Origin: Roseomonas haemaphysalidis
Lineage (GTDB): Bacteria > Pseudomonadota > Alphaproteobacteria > Acetobacterales > Acetobacteraceae
DNA: 64,000 bases
Direction of reading: 5' to 3'
NCBI RefSeq assembly: GCF_017355405.1
Contig: NZ_CP061177.1
Coordinates: forward strand, 1,197,001 to 1,261,000
Shown: positions 56,804 through 64,000 of the stretch, in pieces
Position numbering within the stretch: the stretch's first letter is position 1
How the letters are laid out: each line of letters starts with the position of its first letter
Notes under the pieces: model-generated
Databases searched by the model: none
Seen by the model: only the letters and a program-made list of their open reading frames with translations
What the model was told of the DNA's origin: nothing
Translations under genes and position numbers: made by a program

Positions 56804-56934
56804 CCGTTCTTTTTTGGAAAAAAGAACCAGAAAACTTTTGTCAGTTGGCGTGTCGGCTGCGGGTCATGCGCGGCGCCGCTGACCCGCAAAGTCTTTTTGC
56901 TGCTTTTTCTTCAGAAAAAGAAGATTGCTCCTCG
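56804..56934 (+). repeat. Two-armed AT-rich palindromic repeat, family C copy 2
   Basis: Left arm about 56804-56850: palindrome GTTCTTTTTTGGAAAAAAGA, then AAAACTTTTGTCAGTTGGC. Right arm about 56888-56923: AAAGTCTTTTTGCTGCTTTT followed by the CTTCAGAAAAAGAAG palindrome end. It is close to the exact reverse complement of copy 1 (5752-5880), and both copies have the same orientation relative to the gene they follow (ureC, glnD). Fills most of the gap between convergent glnD and the Bug gene. Confidence 0.8.
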
Positions 56935-57002
56935 CCCGCTGGAGGAACGCGGTGCCGGGTCGGCAAAGCCGGCCCGGCACGTGTTCGGACAGGCGATGCC
57001 GG

Positions 57003-57998
57003 TCAGTCCAGGCTGGCGCCCGATTCCTCGACCAGGCCCTTCCACAGTTGCTCCTGCGCCAGCAGGTAGGTGCCGAAGGCGGCCGGGCTGGGGTCCACCA
57101 CGCTGGTGAAGCCGTTGGGCTCCATGCGCGCCCGGAAGTCGTCGCTGTCCACCACGCCCGTGATCGCCTTGTGCAGGGTGGCCAGGCGGTCGGCCGGCAC
57201 GCCCGCCGGCGCCACCATGCCGTACCAGGACTGCATGTCGATGTTGCTGCCCGGCAGCAGCTCCTTCATGCCCGGCACGTCTTTGAGCTCCGGCGCGTAG
57301 GTGACGCGGTCGGCCGAGGCGGCGGCCAGCACGCGCACCAGCCCTTCGCGGACCTGCGGCATGGCCAGCGGGATGACGTCGAACATCATGTCGATGTTGC
57401 CGGCCAGCAGGTCCTGCAGCGCGGGCGCGCCGCCGCGGTAAGGAACATGGGTGATGTCGGTGCCCGTCACCTTGCACACCTTGGCCAGCGTCAGGTGGCT
57501 GACGGTGCCGGTGCCGGAGGAGCCCATGGTCAGCTTGCCCGGGTCCTTCTTGGCCGCCGCGATGACGTCCTGGAAGGTGCGGTAGGGGCTCTTGGCGTTG
57601 ACCGTCATGAACACCGTGCCGGTGGTCACGCGGGTGATCGGCGCCAGGTCCTTGATCGGGTCGATCGGCATGGACTTGCGGTACAGGAACTTGTTGGCCG
57701 CCAGGATGGAGGCCGAGGCCAGCAGCAGCGTGTGGCCGTCCTTTTCCGACCGCGCGGCCTCGGACGCGCCGAGGTTGCCGCCGGCGCCGCCGCGGTTGTC
57801 CACCACCACGGACTGGCCGAGCACGCCCTGCAGCTTCTCGGCGATCAGCCGGCCGGTCAGGTCGACCGAGCCGCCCGGCGCGTAAGGCACGACAATCCGC
57901 ATGGTGCGGGAGGGGAAGGTCCCCTGGGCACGCGCCACGGCGGGCGCGAACGGGAAGGTGGCTGTGGCGCCCAACAGGGCGCGACGGCGGATCAACAT
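57003..57998 (-). CDS. Tripartite tricarboxylate transporter substrate-binding protein (Bug family)
   Basis: Periplasmic solute-binding protein of 331 residues. The start at ATG 57998 has GGAGG upstream and gives a leader MLIRRRALLGATATFPFAPAVARA, Tat-like with an arginine cluster. Bug-family features: VPYAPGGSVDLTGRLIAEKL, VVVDNRGGAGGNLGASEAA, VPYRGGAPALQDLLAGNIDMMFD and a C-terminal VPADRLATLHKAI. Bug proteins bind carboxylates or similar anions. No TctA/TctB membrane genes are nearby, so it may be one of the many orphan Bug proteins typical of this group. Confidence 0.95.
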   Translation of the reverse strand: MLIRRRALLGATATFPFAPAVARAQGTFPSRTMRIVVPYAPGGSVDLTGRLIAEKLQGVLGQSVVVDNRGGAGGNLGASEAARSEKDGHTLLLASASILAANKFLYRKSMPIDPIKDLAPITRVTTGTVFMTVNAKSPYRTFQDVIAAAKKDPGKLTMGSSGTGTVSHLTLAKVCKVTGTDITHVPYRGGAPALQDLLAGNIDMMFDVIPLAMPQVREGLVRVLAAASADRVTYAPELKDVPGMKELLPGSNIDMQSWYGMVAPAGVPADRLATLHKAITGVVDSDDFRARMEPNGFTSVVDPSPAAFGTYLLAQEQLWKGLVEESGASLD

Positions 57999-58189
57999 GG
58001 TTTTGGGAGCCTCCGGCTGGTTCCGCGCCGGGATGTCGCGCTTTGCCACCGGTGGGACAAGGGCTTTTGTGGCACGGCTGTCATCTGGCCAGGACGCGCC
58101 GCCGGGCCGGCCGGTCCCCGCCCGCCCGCGCGCTCATTGACAGGGCGCAATGGTCTCCTAGGCTCCGGACCGGAAGCGGGGAGGCATGG

Positions 58190-58612
58190 ATGCAGGCGGC
58201 AGGCGACAACATCGTCCGGATCGGCGAGCTGGAGCTGCGCTTCGTGGCCGGCGCGCCGGGCGTCACGGCCTTTGAGTTCACCGTGCCGTCCCGCGCGCGG
58301 GTGCCGGCGCCGCACTTCCACCGGGATGCCGACGAGCTGCTGTATGGCCTCGACGGCGTGCTGACCGTGACGGTGGACGGCACCAGCACCGAGCTGGGCG
58401 CGGGCCAGGCGGTGTTCATCCCGCGCGGCCGCGTGCATCACCACACGAACCCGCGGGACGCCACCGCCCGCGCCCTGGTCGTCATCACGCCGGGCACCAT
58501 CACGCGGCATTATTTCGAGGAGCTGGCGGCGGTGATCAACCAGCCGGGGCGGCCCGACCCCGCCCGGGTGGGCGAGATCATGCTCCGCCACGGGCTGGTC
58601 GCGGCCGGCTGA
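58190..58612 (+). CDS. Cupin-domain protein
   Basis: Single-domain cupin of 140 residues. Cupin motif 1 is PHFHRDADELLYGLDGVLTV (about 43-62), with HxH and Glu as likely metal ligands, and motif 2 is FIPRGRVHHHTNP (about 81-93). The C-terminal helix HYFEELAAVINQPGRPDPARVGEIMLRHGL is longer than usual and resembles quercetinase-like cupins. Function unknown. GGGGAGG ends 5 bp before ATG 58190. Divergent from the Bug gene; the 191-bp gap between them shows no recognisable site. Convergent with the rRNA methyltransferase gene, only 15 bp apart. Confidence 0.85.
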   Translation: MQAAGDNIVRIGELELRFVAGAPGVTAFEFTVPSRARVPAPHFHRDADELLYGLDGVLTVTVDGTSTELGAGQAVFIPRGRVHHHTNPRDATARALVVITPGTITRHYFEELAAVINQPGRPDPARVGEIMLRHGLVAAG

Positions 58613-58627
58613 CCCGGCGGGCGCCGC

Positions 58628-59434
58628 TCAGCCCCGCCGCAGCGCGTGCATCAGCACGGCGGCGGCGACCGACACGTTCAGGCTTTCCACCGCGCCCGAC
58701 CCCGGCAAGGTCACCTGCCGCGCACAGGCGCCGATCGTCGCCGCGTCCAGCCCCACCTCCTCGTTGCCCAGCACCAGCGCCACGGGGCGCGGGTCGGCGG
58801 CCAGGATCGCCTCGGGCGGCTCGCCGCCGCGTGCCACGGCGGCGACGGTGAGAAAGCGCGAAGCCAGCGTCCCCAGCGCGTCCGTCAGCACGGGCGCGCG
58901 GTACAGCGACAGCGCTTCCAGCCCGCCCTCGCTGGTGCGCCAGGCGGAATCCGACAGCCCCGCTTGGCGCGGGTCGCCCGACAGCAGCATCGCCCCGCAG
59001 CCGAAGAACGCGGCCGAGCGGGCGATGGCGCCCAGGTTGTGCGGGTTGCCGATGCCGTCCAGCACCGGCAGCAGCCCCCCCGGCAGGCGGTCCGCCGCCG
59101 GCAGCAGCGGCACCGCGCGCGGCGTGGCGATGGCGACCATGCCGCCGTGGTGCGGCGTGCCGGCGATCTTCGCCAGCTCCTCCGCCGGCACCTCGCGGTA
59201 GGGGCGCTTGGCGCGGGCGAGCTGCGCGCACAGTGGCCCGGCCTCGGCGCGGCGGCCGGAAAGGTAGAACAGCCGCAGCACCGCCTGCGGGCGGCGGGCG
59301 AACAGCGCGGCCACCGCCACCGGGCCGCAGATGCGGTCGGGCTCCGGCGCGCGGGGCGGCCGGGGCGGGGCGGCGGCCTCCAGGGGGCGGGGCGGGGCGG
59401 GGGAAACGGCGGGGCGGCGCGGCGGGGCGGTCAT
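58628..59434 (-). CDS. TrmH/SpoU-family RNA 2'-O-methyltransferase
   Basis: SPOUT-class methyltransferase of 268 residues. The N-terminal substrate-binding domain (about 35-110) precedes the knotted SAM domain. Its three motifs are visible: DGIGNPHNLGAIARSAAFFG (motif 1), LVLGNEEVGLDAATIGAC (motif 2) and VTLPGSGAVESLNVSVAAAVLMHAL (motif 3). The match is to the RlmB-like group that methylates 23S rRNA, but a tRNA target is possible. The N-terminus is Pro/Ala-rich. ATG 59434 follows AGGAAG. Divergent from the DHA2 exporter. Confidence 0.92.
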   Translation of the reverse strand: MTAPPRRPAVSPAPPRPLEAAAPPRPPRAPEPDRICGPVAVAALFARRPQAVLRLFYLSGRRAEAGPLCAQLARAKRPYREVPAEELAKIAGTPHHGGMVAIATPRAVPLLPAADRLPGGLLPVLDGIGNPHNLGAIARSAAFFGCGAMLLSGDPRQAGLSDSAWRTSEGGLEALSLYRAPVLTDALGTLASRFLTVAAVARGGEPPEAILAADPRPVALVLGNEEVGLDAATIGACARQVTLPGSGAVESLNVSVAAAVLMHALRRG

Positions 59435-59580
59435 CGCGGCTTCCTGCCGCCCTGGCGCGGGCGCGCCAAGCGAAATCCGCCCCGGTGGCGCCGAGACCCG
59501 CGTGTGCGACCAGCCAGCCATACCCGCCGGGGTTGCCGCCAGCCGTTCCGCCCCGGCAAGAAACAGCTTAACCAGGGTGC

Positions 59581-61068
59581 ATGCCCCCTGACTCCATCGC
59601 CGCCGCCGCCCCGCCCGTTCCGCCCGCCGAGGTCATGCCCCGCGGCCAGCGGCCCTTTGTGCTGGCCGCCGTGATGGCGGGCATGTTCATGATCGCCATC
59701 GAGGCGACCATCGTGTCCACCGCCATGCCGCAGATCGCGGCGCGGCTGGGCGACCTGCAGTATTATTCCTGGGTGTTTTCCGCCTTTCTGCTGGCGCAGA
59801 CGGCCACCACGGTGATCTTCGGCAAGCTGGCCGACCTGTTCGGCCGCCGCCCGGTGCTCCTGGCCGGCATCGGCATCTTTCTGGCGGGCACGGTGCTGTG
59901 CGGGCTGGCATGGTCCATGCCGGCGCTGATCGTGTTCCGGCTGATCCAGGGCGTCGGCGCCGGCGCCATCCAGCCGCTGTGCATCACGGTGGTGGGCGAC
60001 CTGTATTCGGTGCAGGAGCGCGGCCGCATCCAGGGCTGGCTGGCCAGCGTGTGGGGCATCTCCTCTGTTCTGGGGCCGCTGGCGGGCGGGCTGATCATCC
60101 AGCACGCGTCCTGGGCCTGGGTGTTCTGGATCAACATCCCCGTGGGCCTCGGCGCCGCGGCGCTGTTTATCGGCTTTCTGCGCGAACCCCCGGCGCATGC
60201 CGTGCGCTCGCTGGACGTCGCGGGTGCCGCGCTGTTCGCGGTGGCCGTGGCGGCCCTGATGATCGCGCTGACGGAAGCCGGCAGCGCTGGCCCGGCCGTG
60301 ACGCTCGGCGCCCTGGCGGTGGCCGTCGTCGCCGCGCTGCTGTTCGTGTGGCAGGAACGCCGGGCGCACGACCCGATGGTCGCCTTCGCGCTGTGGGCCC
60401 GCCGGCCGATCGCCACCGCCAATGCCGTGGCGCTGCTCAGCGGCATGACCGTGATCGGCCTGACCACCTTTCTGCCGATGTACGTGCAGGGCGTGCTGGG
60501 TCATTCCGCGCTGGTCGCCGGCTTTGCGCTGACCGCCATGGTGCTGGGCTGGCCGATCGGCGCCACGGTGGCGGCGCGCAACGTCACGCGCCTCGGCCTG
60601 CGCGGCACCATGCTGGCGGGCGCGGTGCTGCTGCCGCTCGGCGGCATGGTGTTTCTGCTGCTGGGCCAGGGCAGCTCGCCGGTGCTGGCGGGCGCCGGCT
60701 CGCTGGTCATGGGGCTCGGCATGGGCTTTGTCAGCAACGCCGGCATTCTGATCATCCAGACCACCGCCGTGCGCGCGGAGCGCGGCGCCGCCACCGCGTC
60801 CAACATCTTTTCCCGCAACCTCGGCAGCACGCTGGGCGCCGCGGCGCTGGGCGCGGTGCTGAACCTCAGCCTGGCGCGCGTCGGCGTCGGGCCGGAACAG
60901 ATCCGCCACCTGCTGGACCAGGGCACCGCCACCGCCGGGGACGCGCTGGTCCGCGGCGCGCTGGACCACGCGCTGCACCTGACCTTCTGGGCGATCCTGG
61001 CGATCGCGGTGGCGACGCTGCTTGGCGCGCTGCTGGTGCCGAAGGTGCCGCTGGCGGCGCGGGATTGA
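59581..61068 (+). CDS. DHA2-family (14-helix) MFS multidrug exporter
   Basis: Proton-coupled efflux protein of 495 residues with about 14 membrane helices (EmrB/QacA type). Helix 1 contains the DHA2-type IEATIVSTAMPQIAARLGDL (acidic residue at about 41). Motif A is GKLADLFGRRPVLLAGIGIFL, and motif C-like WGISSVLGPLAGGLIIQHASW is in helix 5. The family exports hydrophobic drugs or dyes; no membrane-fusion partner (EmrA) is adjacent. It ends convergent with the DUF3830 gene across repeat A copy 7. Confidence 0.93.
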   Translation: MPPDSIAAAAPPVPPAEVMPRGQRPFVLAAVMAGMFMIAIEATIVSTAMPQIAARLGDLQYYSWVFSAFLLAQTATTVIFGKLADLFGRRPVLLAGIGIFLAGTVLCGLAWSMPALIVFRLIQGVGAGAIQPLCITVVGDLYSVQERGRIQGWLASVWGISSVLGPLAGGLIIQHASWAWVFWINIPVGLGAAALFIGFLREPPAHAVRSLDVAGAALFAVAVAALMIALTEAGSAGPAVTLGALAVAVVAALLFVWQERRAHDPMVAFALWARRPIATANAVALLSGMTVIGLTTFLPMYVQGVLGHSALVAGFALTAMVLGWPIGATVAARNVTRLGLRGTMLAGAVLLPLGGMVFLLLGQGSSPVLAGAGSLVMGLGMGFVSNAGILIIQTTAVRAERGAATASNIFSRNLGSTLGAAALGAVLNLSLARVGVGPEQIRHLLDQGTATAGDALVRGALDHALHLTFWAILAIAVATLLGALLVPKVPLAARD

Positions 61069-61073
61069 AGCAA

Positions 61074-61268
61074 GGCGGAAGGTCGGGGAAGGAATTCCCC
61101 CAGCCCCTGCTTTTTTCTGTCTGTGCTTGGGGGGCGCGCCGGAGGTCCGGCCTGCGCGGCCTTGTCCTGACACCATCCGTCGCGCGGCGCCACGCCGCCA
61201 GGGCCACCCGCGCCGGACTCACAAAAAGAAGATGGGGGGCAGGAAAATTCCTTCCCCCGGCCTTCCCC
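61074..61268. repeat. Two-armed palindromic intergenic repeat, family A copy 7
   Basis: Left arm about 61080-61120 (GGTCGGGGAAGGAATTCCCC then AGCCCCTGCTTTTTTCTG), right arm about 61222-61267 (AAAAAGAAGATGGGGGG then a partly degenerate AAAATTCCTTCCCCCGGCC). Lies between convergent stop codons at 61068 and 61275. Confidence 0.75.
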
Positions 61269-61274
61269 CCACCC

Positions 61275-61694
61275 TCAGCCCGCGCTGAACGCGATGTCCT
61301 TGGCCCCGTCCCACAGCACCGAGCGGCACACCGCCGCCAGCCGGTCCAGGTCCCGCGTGATGCTCATGAAGTGGTTGCCCGCCAGCGGCCCCGCCTTGCT
61401 GGCGAAGGACACGCCGCCATAGGCCAGCAGGATCTCGGTTTCCGAGATGTTGGAGATCTGGCCAGGGTGGATGATGATCTGCCCGGGCGCCGGGTGGCGC
61501 GTGGCGTTCTCGTAGCCGACCCCGAAGTCGCGCTCGCCCATCGGGATCCAGCAGGCCTCGCCGCTCCAGCGCACGTGGATGATGCGGTCGCGGTAGGGCA
61601 GCATGGTGCGGAACTGCGCTACGGTCTGCGGGGCCGCGGCCTCGAAGCTGGCCTCGAAGATCTCGCCGCCAATGTCGATGCGGATGTCGGCCAT
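61275..61694 (-). CDS. DUF3830 family protein
   Basis: Protein of 139 residues with a cyclophilin-like (DUF3830) fold signature: ETVAQF-like TVAQFRTMLPYRDRIIHVRW (about 27-46), SGEACWIPMG, and HPGQIIIHPG followed by ISETEILLAYG. Members often lie next to amidohydrolase or transporter genes, but none is adjacent here. No signal peptide. ATG 61694 has a strong AGGAGG site. Function unknown. Divergent from the DUF2382 fusion gene. Confidence 0.82.
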   Translation of the reverse strand: MADIRIDIGGEIFEASFEAAAPQTVAQFRTMLPYRDRIIHVRWSGEACWIPMGERDFGVGYENATRHPAPGQIIIHPGQISNISETEILLAYGGVSFASKAGPLAGNHFMSITRDLDRLAAVCRSVLWDGAKDIAFSAG

Positions 61695-61835
61695 GCTGGC
61701 CTCCTTGCTGGAACGCGCTGTGTCTAGCCGCTGCGGGCGCCGGGCCGCCAGTGCCCGCCCATGGCCCGCCGGCTGGAACGATCCGCCCGGGCTGGCGTTC
61801 TGTCCGCATCCCCCATCCTCCATCGTGAGCATCGC

Positions 61836-63128
61836 ATGCCGGCCGAATCGCCCGAGACCGTGCTGCCGCTCGCGGCGGAAACCCTGCGCATCCACAAGCG
61901 CCTGCGCGAAACCGGCCGGGTGCGCGTGTCCCTGCAAACCGAGACGGTGGAGGAGGTGGTGCGCCACGCGCTGCACCACCGCGGCGTCGAGCTGCGGCAC
62001 GTGCCCGTCGGTCGCACGGTCGATGCCGTGCCGGAGATGCGCGAAGAGGACGGGGTGCTGATCATTCCCGTGGTGGAAGAGGTGCTGGTCGTCGAGACGC
62101 GGCTGGTGCTGCGCGAGGAGATCCACCTGAGGCTTAACGATACCATTGAAAATACAGAACAAATTCTGCAACGCCGGGTTCAGCGGGCCGTTGTGGACAG
62201 GCTAGCTCCGCAACCGTCGGAGCCCGGCCTCCGAGAACCGGCCGCAGGGTCGCGACTCCTTTCAGGGATACCGACCATGAACCGCACCATCACCGGCCTG
62301 TTCGACACGCGCGAGGCGGCCGAGGCGGTCGTCGCCCACCTGACCATGCATGACGACGTGCCGCGTGACCGCATCACCCTGCACGCCACCAGGGGCGAGG
62401 CCGGCAGCGGCGCCGCCGAGGATGACGGCTTCTGGGCTTCGGTGAAGAACCTGTTCATGCCGGACGAGGACCGCCACGCCTATTCCGAGGGCATGCGCCG
62501 CGGCGGCGTGTTGCTGTCCGCCGAGCTGGAAGAGGAGAAGGTGGCCCACGCCATGGACGTCTTCGAGGAGCATGGCGCCGTCGACCTGGATTCGCGCGAG
62601 CAGGAGTGGCGCAAGGAAGGCTGGAGCGGCGGCGCCGCCATCGCGCCGACCGCCACCCCGGTGCTGGACGTGGCGCCGACCGCCGGCATGGCGCCCGGCG
62701 GCTTCACCGACGCCGCGCCGCGCGCCGCCGTGTCCGACGCCGGCGAGCAGGTGATCCCGGTGGCCGAGGAGCAGCTGCGCGTCGGCAAGCGGGACATGGA
62801 AAGCGGCCGCGTGCGCGTGCGCTCCTATGTCACGGAAACGCCGGTGTCCGAGCAGGTTTCGCTGCGCGAGGAGCATGTCAACGTCGAGCGCCGCCCGGTG
62901 GACCGCGCCATGACGGATGCCGACGATGCCTTCCGCGACCGCAGCATCGAGGCGGTCGAGCACCGCGAGGAGGCGGTGGTGTCCAAGGAAGCCCGCATCG
63001 TCGAGGAAGTGGTGCTGAACAAGGCCAGCACGGAGCGCACCGAAACGGTGAACGACACCGTGCGCAAGCAGAACGTCGAGGTCGAGGACAGCCGCAACGG
63101 CGTGGCCGGCAAGCTGCCGGGCGTTTGA
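61836..63128 (+). CDS. DUF2382 stress-type protein: DUF2382 + YsnF-like + DUF2382 in one frame
   Basis: Protein of 430 residues. The first DUF2382 domain (about 10-130) contains ETLRIHKRLRETGRVRVSLQ and VLIIPVVEEVLVVETRLVL. A linker (about 131-147) leads to MNRTITGLFDTREAAEAVV (from residue 148), the usual N-terminus of YsnF/general-stress-type proteins. An Ala/Pro-rich stretch is followed by a second DUF2382 domain (about 310-420: EEQLRVGKRDMESGRVRVRS). Residue 148 has its own ATG at 62277 with AGGGA upstream, so two proteins could be made. The DNA at 62125-62200 is unusually AT-rich. The arrangement suggests two adjacent stress genes joined by loss of a stop, although the reading of the domain tail (RRVQRAVVDRL) fits coding sequence. 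Confidence 0.82.
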   Translation: MPAESPETVLPLAAETLRIHKRLRETGRVRVSLQTETVEEVVRHALHHRGVELRHVPVGRTVDAVPEMREEDGVLIIPVVEEVLVVETRLVLREEIHLRLNDTIENTEQILQRRVQRAVVDRLAPQPSEPGLREPAAGSRLLSGIPTMNRTITGLFDTREAAEAVVAHLTMHDDVPRDRITLHATRGEAGSGAAEDDGFWASVKNLFMPDEDRHAYSEGMRRGGVLLSAELEEEKVAHAMDVFEEHGAVDLDSREQEWRKEGWSGGAAIAPTATPVLDVAPTAGMAPGGFTDAAPRAAVSDAGEQVIPVAEEQLRVGKRDMESGRVRVRSYVTETPVSEQVSLREEHVNVERRPVDRAMTDADDAFRDRSIEAVEHREEAVVSKEARIVEEVVLNKASTERTETVNDTVRKQNVEVEDSRNGVAGKLPGV

Positions 63129-63179
63129 CCGGCCGGCACCGCCCCTGTTCCGGGGGCGGCGCCTTCCGCCAAAGGGCTT

Positions 63180-63217
63180 GTCGGGGCCGGAAGGACCAGG
63201 GTCCTTCCGGCCCCGAC
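63180..63217. terminator. Perfect 18-bp hairpin between convergent genes
   Basis: GTCGGGGCCGGAAGGACC (63180-63197) is followed by a 2-nt loop and its exact reverse complement (63200-63217). It lies between the convergent DUF2382 and ABC ATPase genes, so a bidirectional terminator is likely. It shares the GGGGCCGG/CCGGCCCC theme of the repeat families but has no T-tract. Confidence 0.7.
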
Positions 63218-63229
63218 GCGTTTCCGGCG

Positions 63230-64000
63230 CTAGCTCCGCGGCAGCGCGCGGTCCACCAGCACCACCGGCACGCCCTGCGAGCAGGCTTCCACCCGGCTTT
63301 CGACGCCAAAGGATTCCGCCAGCACCGCGGGTGTCACCACCTCCGCCGGGCGGCCGGCGGCCAGCAGGCGGCCATGCGCCAGCACCGCCACCTGGTCGCA
63401 AGCGCGGATCGCCAGGTTGATGTCATGGATGGCGACGATGCCGATGGCGCCGGTGGCGCGCACCGCGTCGCGTACCGCTTCCACCACCGAAAGCTGCCAG
63501 CGCAGGTCCAGCGCGCTGGTCGGCTCGTCCAGCAGCAACAGCCGGGGGGAGCGCACCATCACCTGCGCCAGCCCCACCATCTGCCGCTGGCCGCCGGACA
63601 GCTCGCTCATCCGCCGCAGGGCGAGGTGGCTGATGCCCAGGGCGCCGAAGGCGCGCTCGATGGCGGCCTCGGCCGCCTGCGGGCCCAGGTCGGCGCGCAC
63701 GGCGCGGCAGGCGGACAGCACCGCCTCATAGGCCACCAGCGGCGAGGGCGGCGGCAGGCTTTGCGGCAGGTAGCCCACCAGGGCGGCCCGCTTGGCGGCC
63801 GGCAGCGCGGGCAAGGCGGTGCCGTCCAGCGCGATGGTGCCCCGCGTCTGGCCGAGGCCCGCGATGCCGCGCAGCAGCGTGGACTTGCCGGCGGCGTTCT
63901 GCCCCAGCAGCCCCAGCAGCGTGCCGGGTGGCACGGGCGGCAGGTCCAGCGCCTCGATCACGCGGCGGTTGCGATAGCCGGCGCTGACGCCCTGCAGCAC
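63230..64000 (-). CDS. ABC transporter ATP-binding protein, iron-siderophore/heme/cobalamin type (5' end cut by window)
   Basis: At least 256 residues, the ATPase of a FecCD-type importer (FecE/FhuC/HmuV group). Walker A GQNAAGKST, Q-loop in VGYLPQSLPPP, signature MSELSGGQRQMVGLAQ, Walker B LLLLDEPTSALDL and H-loop IVAIHDINLAIRACDQ are all present. The C-terminal sequence continues to RVEACSQGVPVVLVDRALPRS. The last visible codon at 64000-63998 is GTG in frame, but homologues begin a few residues earlier, so the true start is probably outside the window. Permease and binding-protein genes should lie upstream. Confidence 0.92.
   Translation of the reverse strand: MLQGVSAGYRNRRVIEALDLPPVPPGTLLGLLGQNAAGKSTLLRGIAGLGQTRGTIALDGTALPALPAAKRAALVGYLPQSLPPPSPLVAYEAVLSACRAVRADLGPQAAEAAIERAFGALGISHLALRRMSELSGGQRQMVGLAQVMVRSPRLLLLDEPTSALDLRWQLSVVEAVRDAVRATGAIGIVAIHDINLAIRACDQVAVLAHGRLLAAGRPAEVVTPAVLAESFGVESRVEACSQGVPVVLVDRALPRS

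Noticed and set aside
53893..56889. Nearly 1000-codon open frame opposite glnD
   Set aside because: GlnD has all catalytic and ACT motifs on the plus strand; the antisense frame is low-complexity and runs into repeat C.
57003..57998. A complete tripartite tricarboxylate transporter locus
   Set aside because: Only the binding protein is present; neither neighbour encodes the TctA or TctB membrane subunits.
62125..62277. Frameshift or pseudogene in the DUF2382 gene
   Set aside because: The frame is open throughout, and RRVQRAVVDRL fits the end of a DUF2382 domain, so the AT-rich stretch is translated sequence rather than a broken gene.

Overview
The window looks like part of the chromosome of a high-GC alphaproteobacterium, most likely Roseomonas or a close relative in the Acetobacteraceae. 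The evidence is the extreme G/C bias at third codon positions, the Komagataeibacter-type fused BcsA-BcsB cellulose synthase with a BcsD subunit, a tripartite-tricarboxylate (Bug) binding protein, many Ala/Pro-rich proteins with twin-arginine leaders, and DUF2382, DUF3830 and IalB family genes. This placement is inferred from gene content. I see no rRNA, tRNA, CRISPR array, prophage or insertion sequence.

Layout. 1-1929: the end of a sugar-acid catabolic operon (dehydratase C-terminus, SDR dehydrogenase, FAH-family hydrolase). 2052-3149: exported alpha/beta hydrolase. 3315-9083 (minus): urease operon ureD-A-B-C-E-F-G with a nicotinamidase gene overlapping the end of ureG. 9275-11218: PhoX-like phosphatase. 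11433-15686: UxaA-family dehydratase, YqgE/AlgH protein, peroxiredoxin and glutaryl-CoA dehydrogenase. 15828-18661: DEAD-box helicase and a divergent hydrolase. 18748-26922: cellulose operon bcsZ, a proline-rich BcsH/CcpA-like gene, bcsQ, fused bcsAB and bcsD, with no bcsC. 27015-29385: 23S rRNA methyltransferase and an exported metallo-beta-lactamase-fold protein. 29638-36202 (minus): SUF iron-sulfur operon, Rrf2 regulator then sufB-C-D-S-U-T-A. 36342-40238: NUDIX hydrolase and the three-gene proton-translocating transhydrogenase. 40398-49262: ankyrin protein, duplicated-domain secreted protein, two MFS transporters, rlmN, IalB-like protein, GST, old-yellow-enzyme and DUF2272 lipoprotein. 49447-56766: unknown 633-residue protein, histidinol-phosphatase, membrane-anchored cytochrome c, prephenate dehydratase and glnD. 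57003-64000: Bug binding protein, cupin, rRNA methyltransferase, DHA2 exporter, DUF3830, a DUF2382 fusion, and an ABC ATPase cut by the window edge.

Intergenic space is dominated by three families of two-armed GC- or AT-rich palindromic repeats (called A, B and C here). Every copy seen lies a short distance downstream of a stop codon, mostly between convergent genes, and none lies in a divergent promoter region. They look like portable bidirectional terminators. Family C interrupts the urease operon between ureC and ureE, and a second copy follows glnD about 51 kb away in the same orientation relative to its upstream gene.

Functionally the window is mostly housekeeping and metabolism: nitrogen (urease, nicotinamidase, GlnD), Fe-S assembly, NADPH supply and cellulose export. 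I did not find a defence island or an obviously new multi-gene system. The least explained items are the bcsC-less cellulose operon with its proline-rich partner, the 633-residue protein at 49447-51348, the duplicated-domain secreted protein at 41123-41761, the DUF2382 fusion at 61836-63128, and the 3'-end repeat families.
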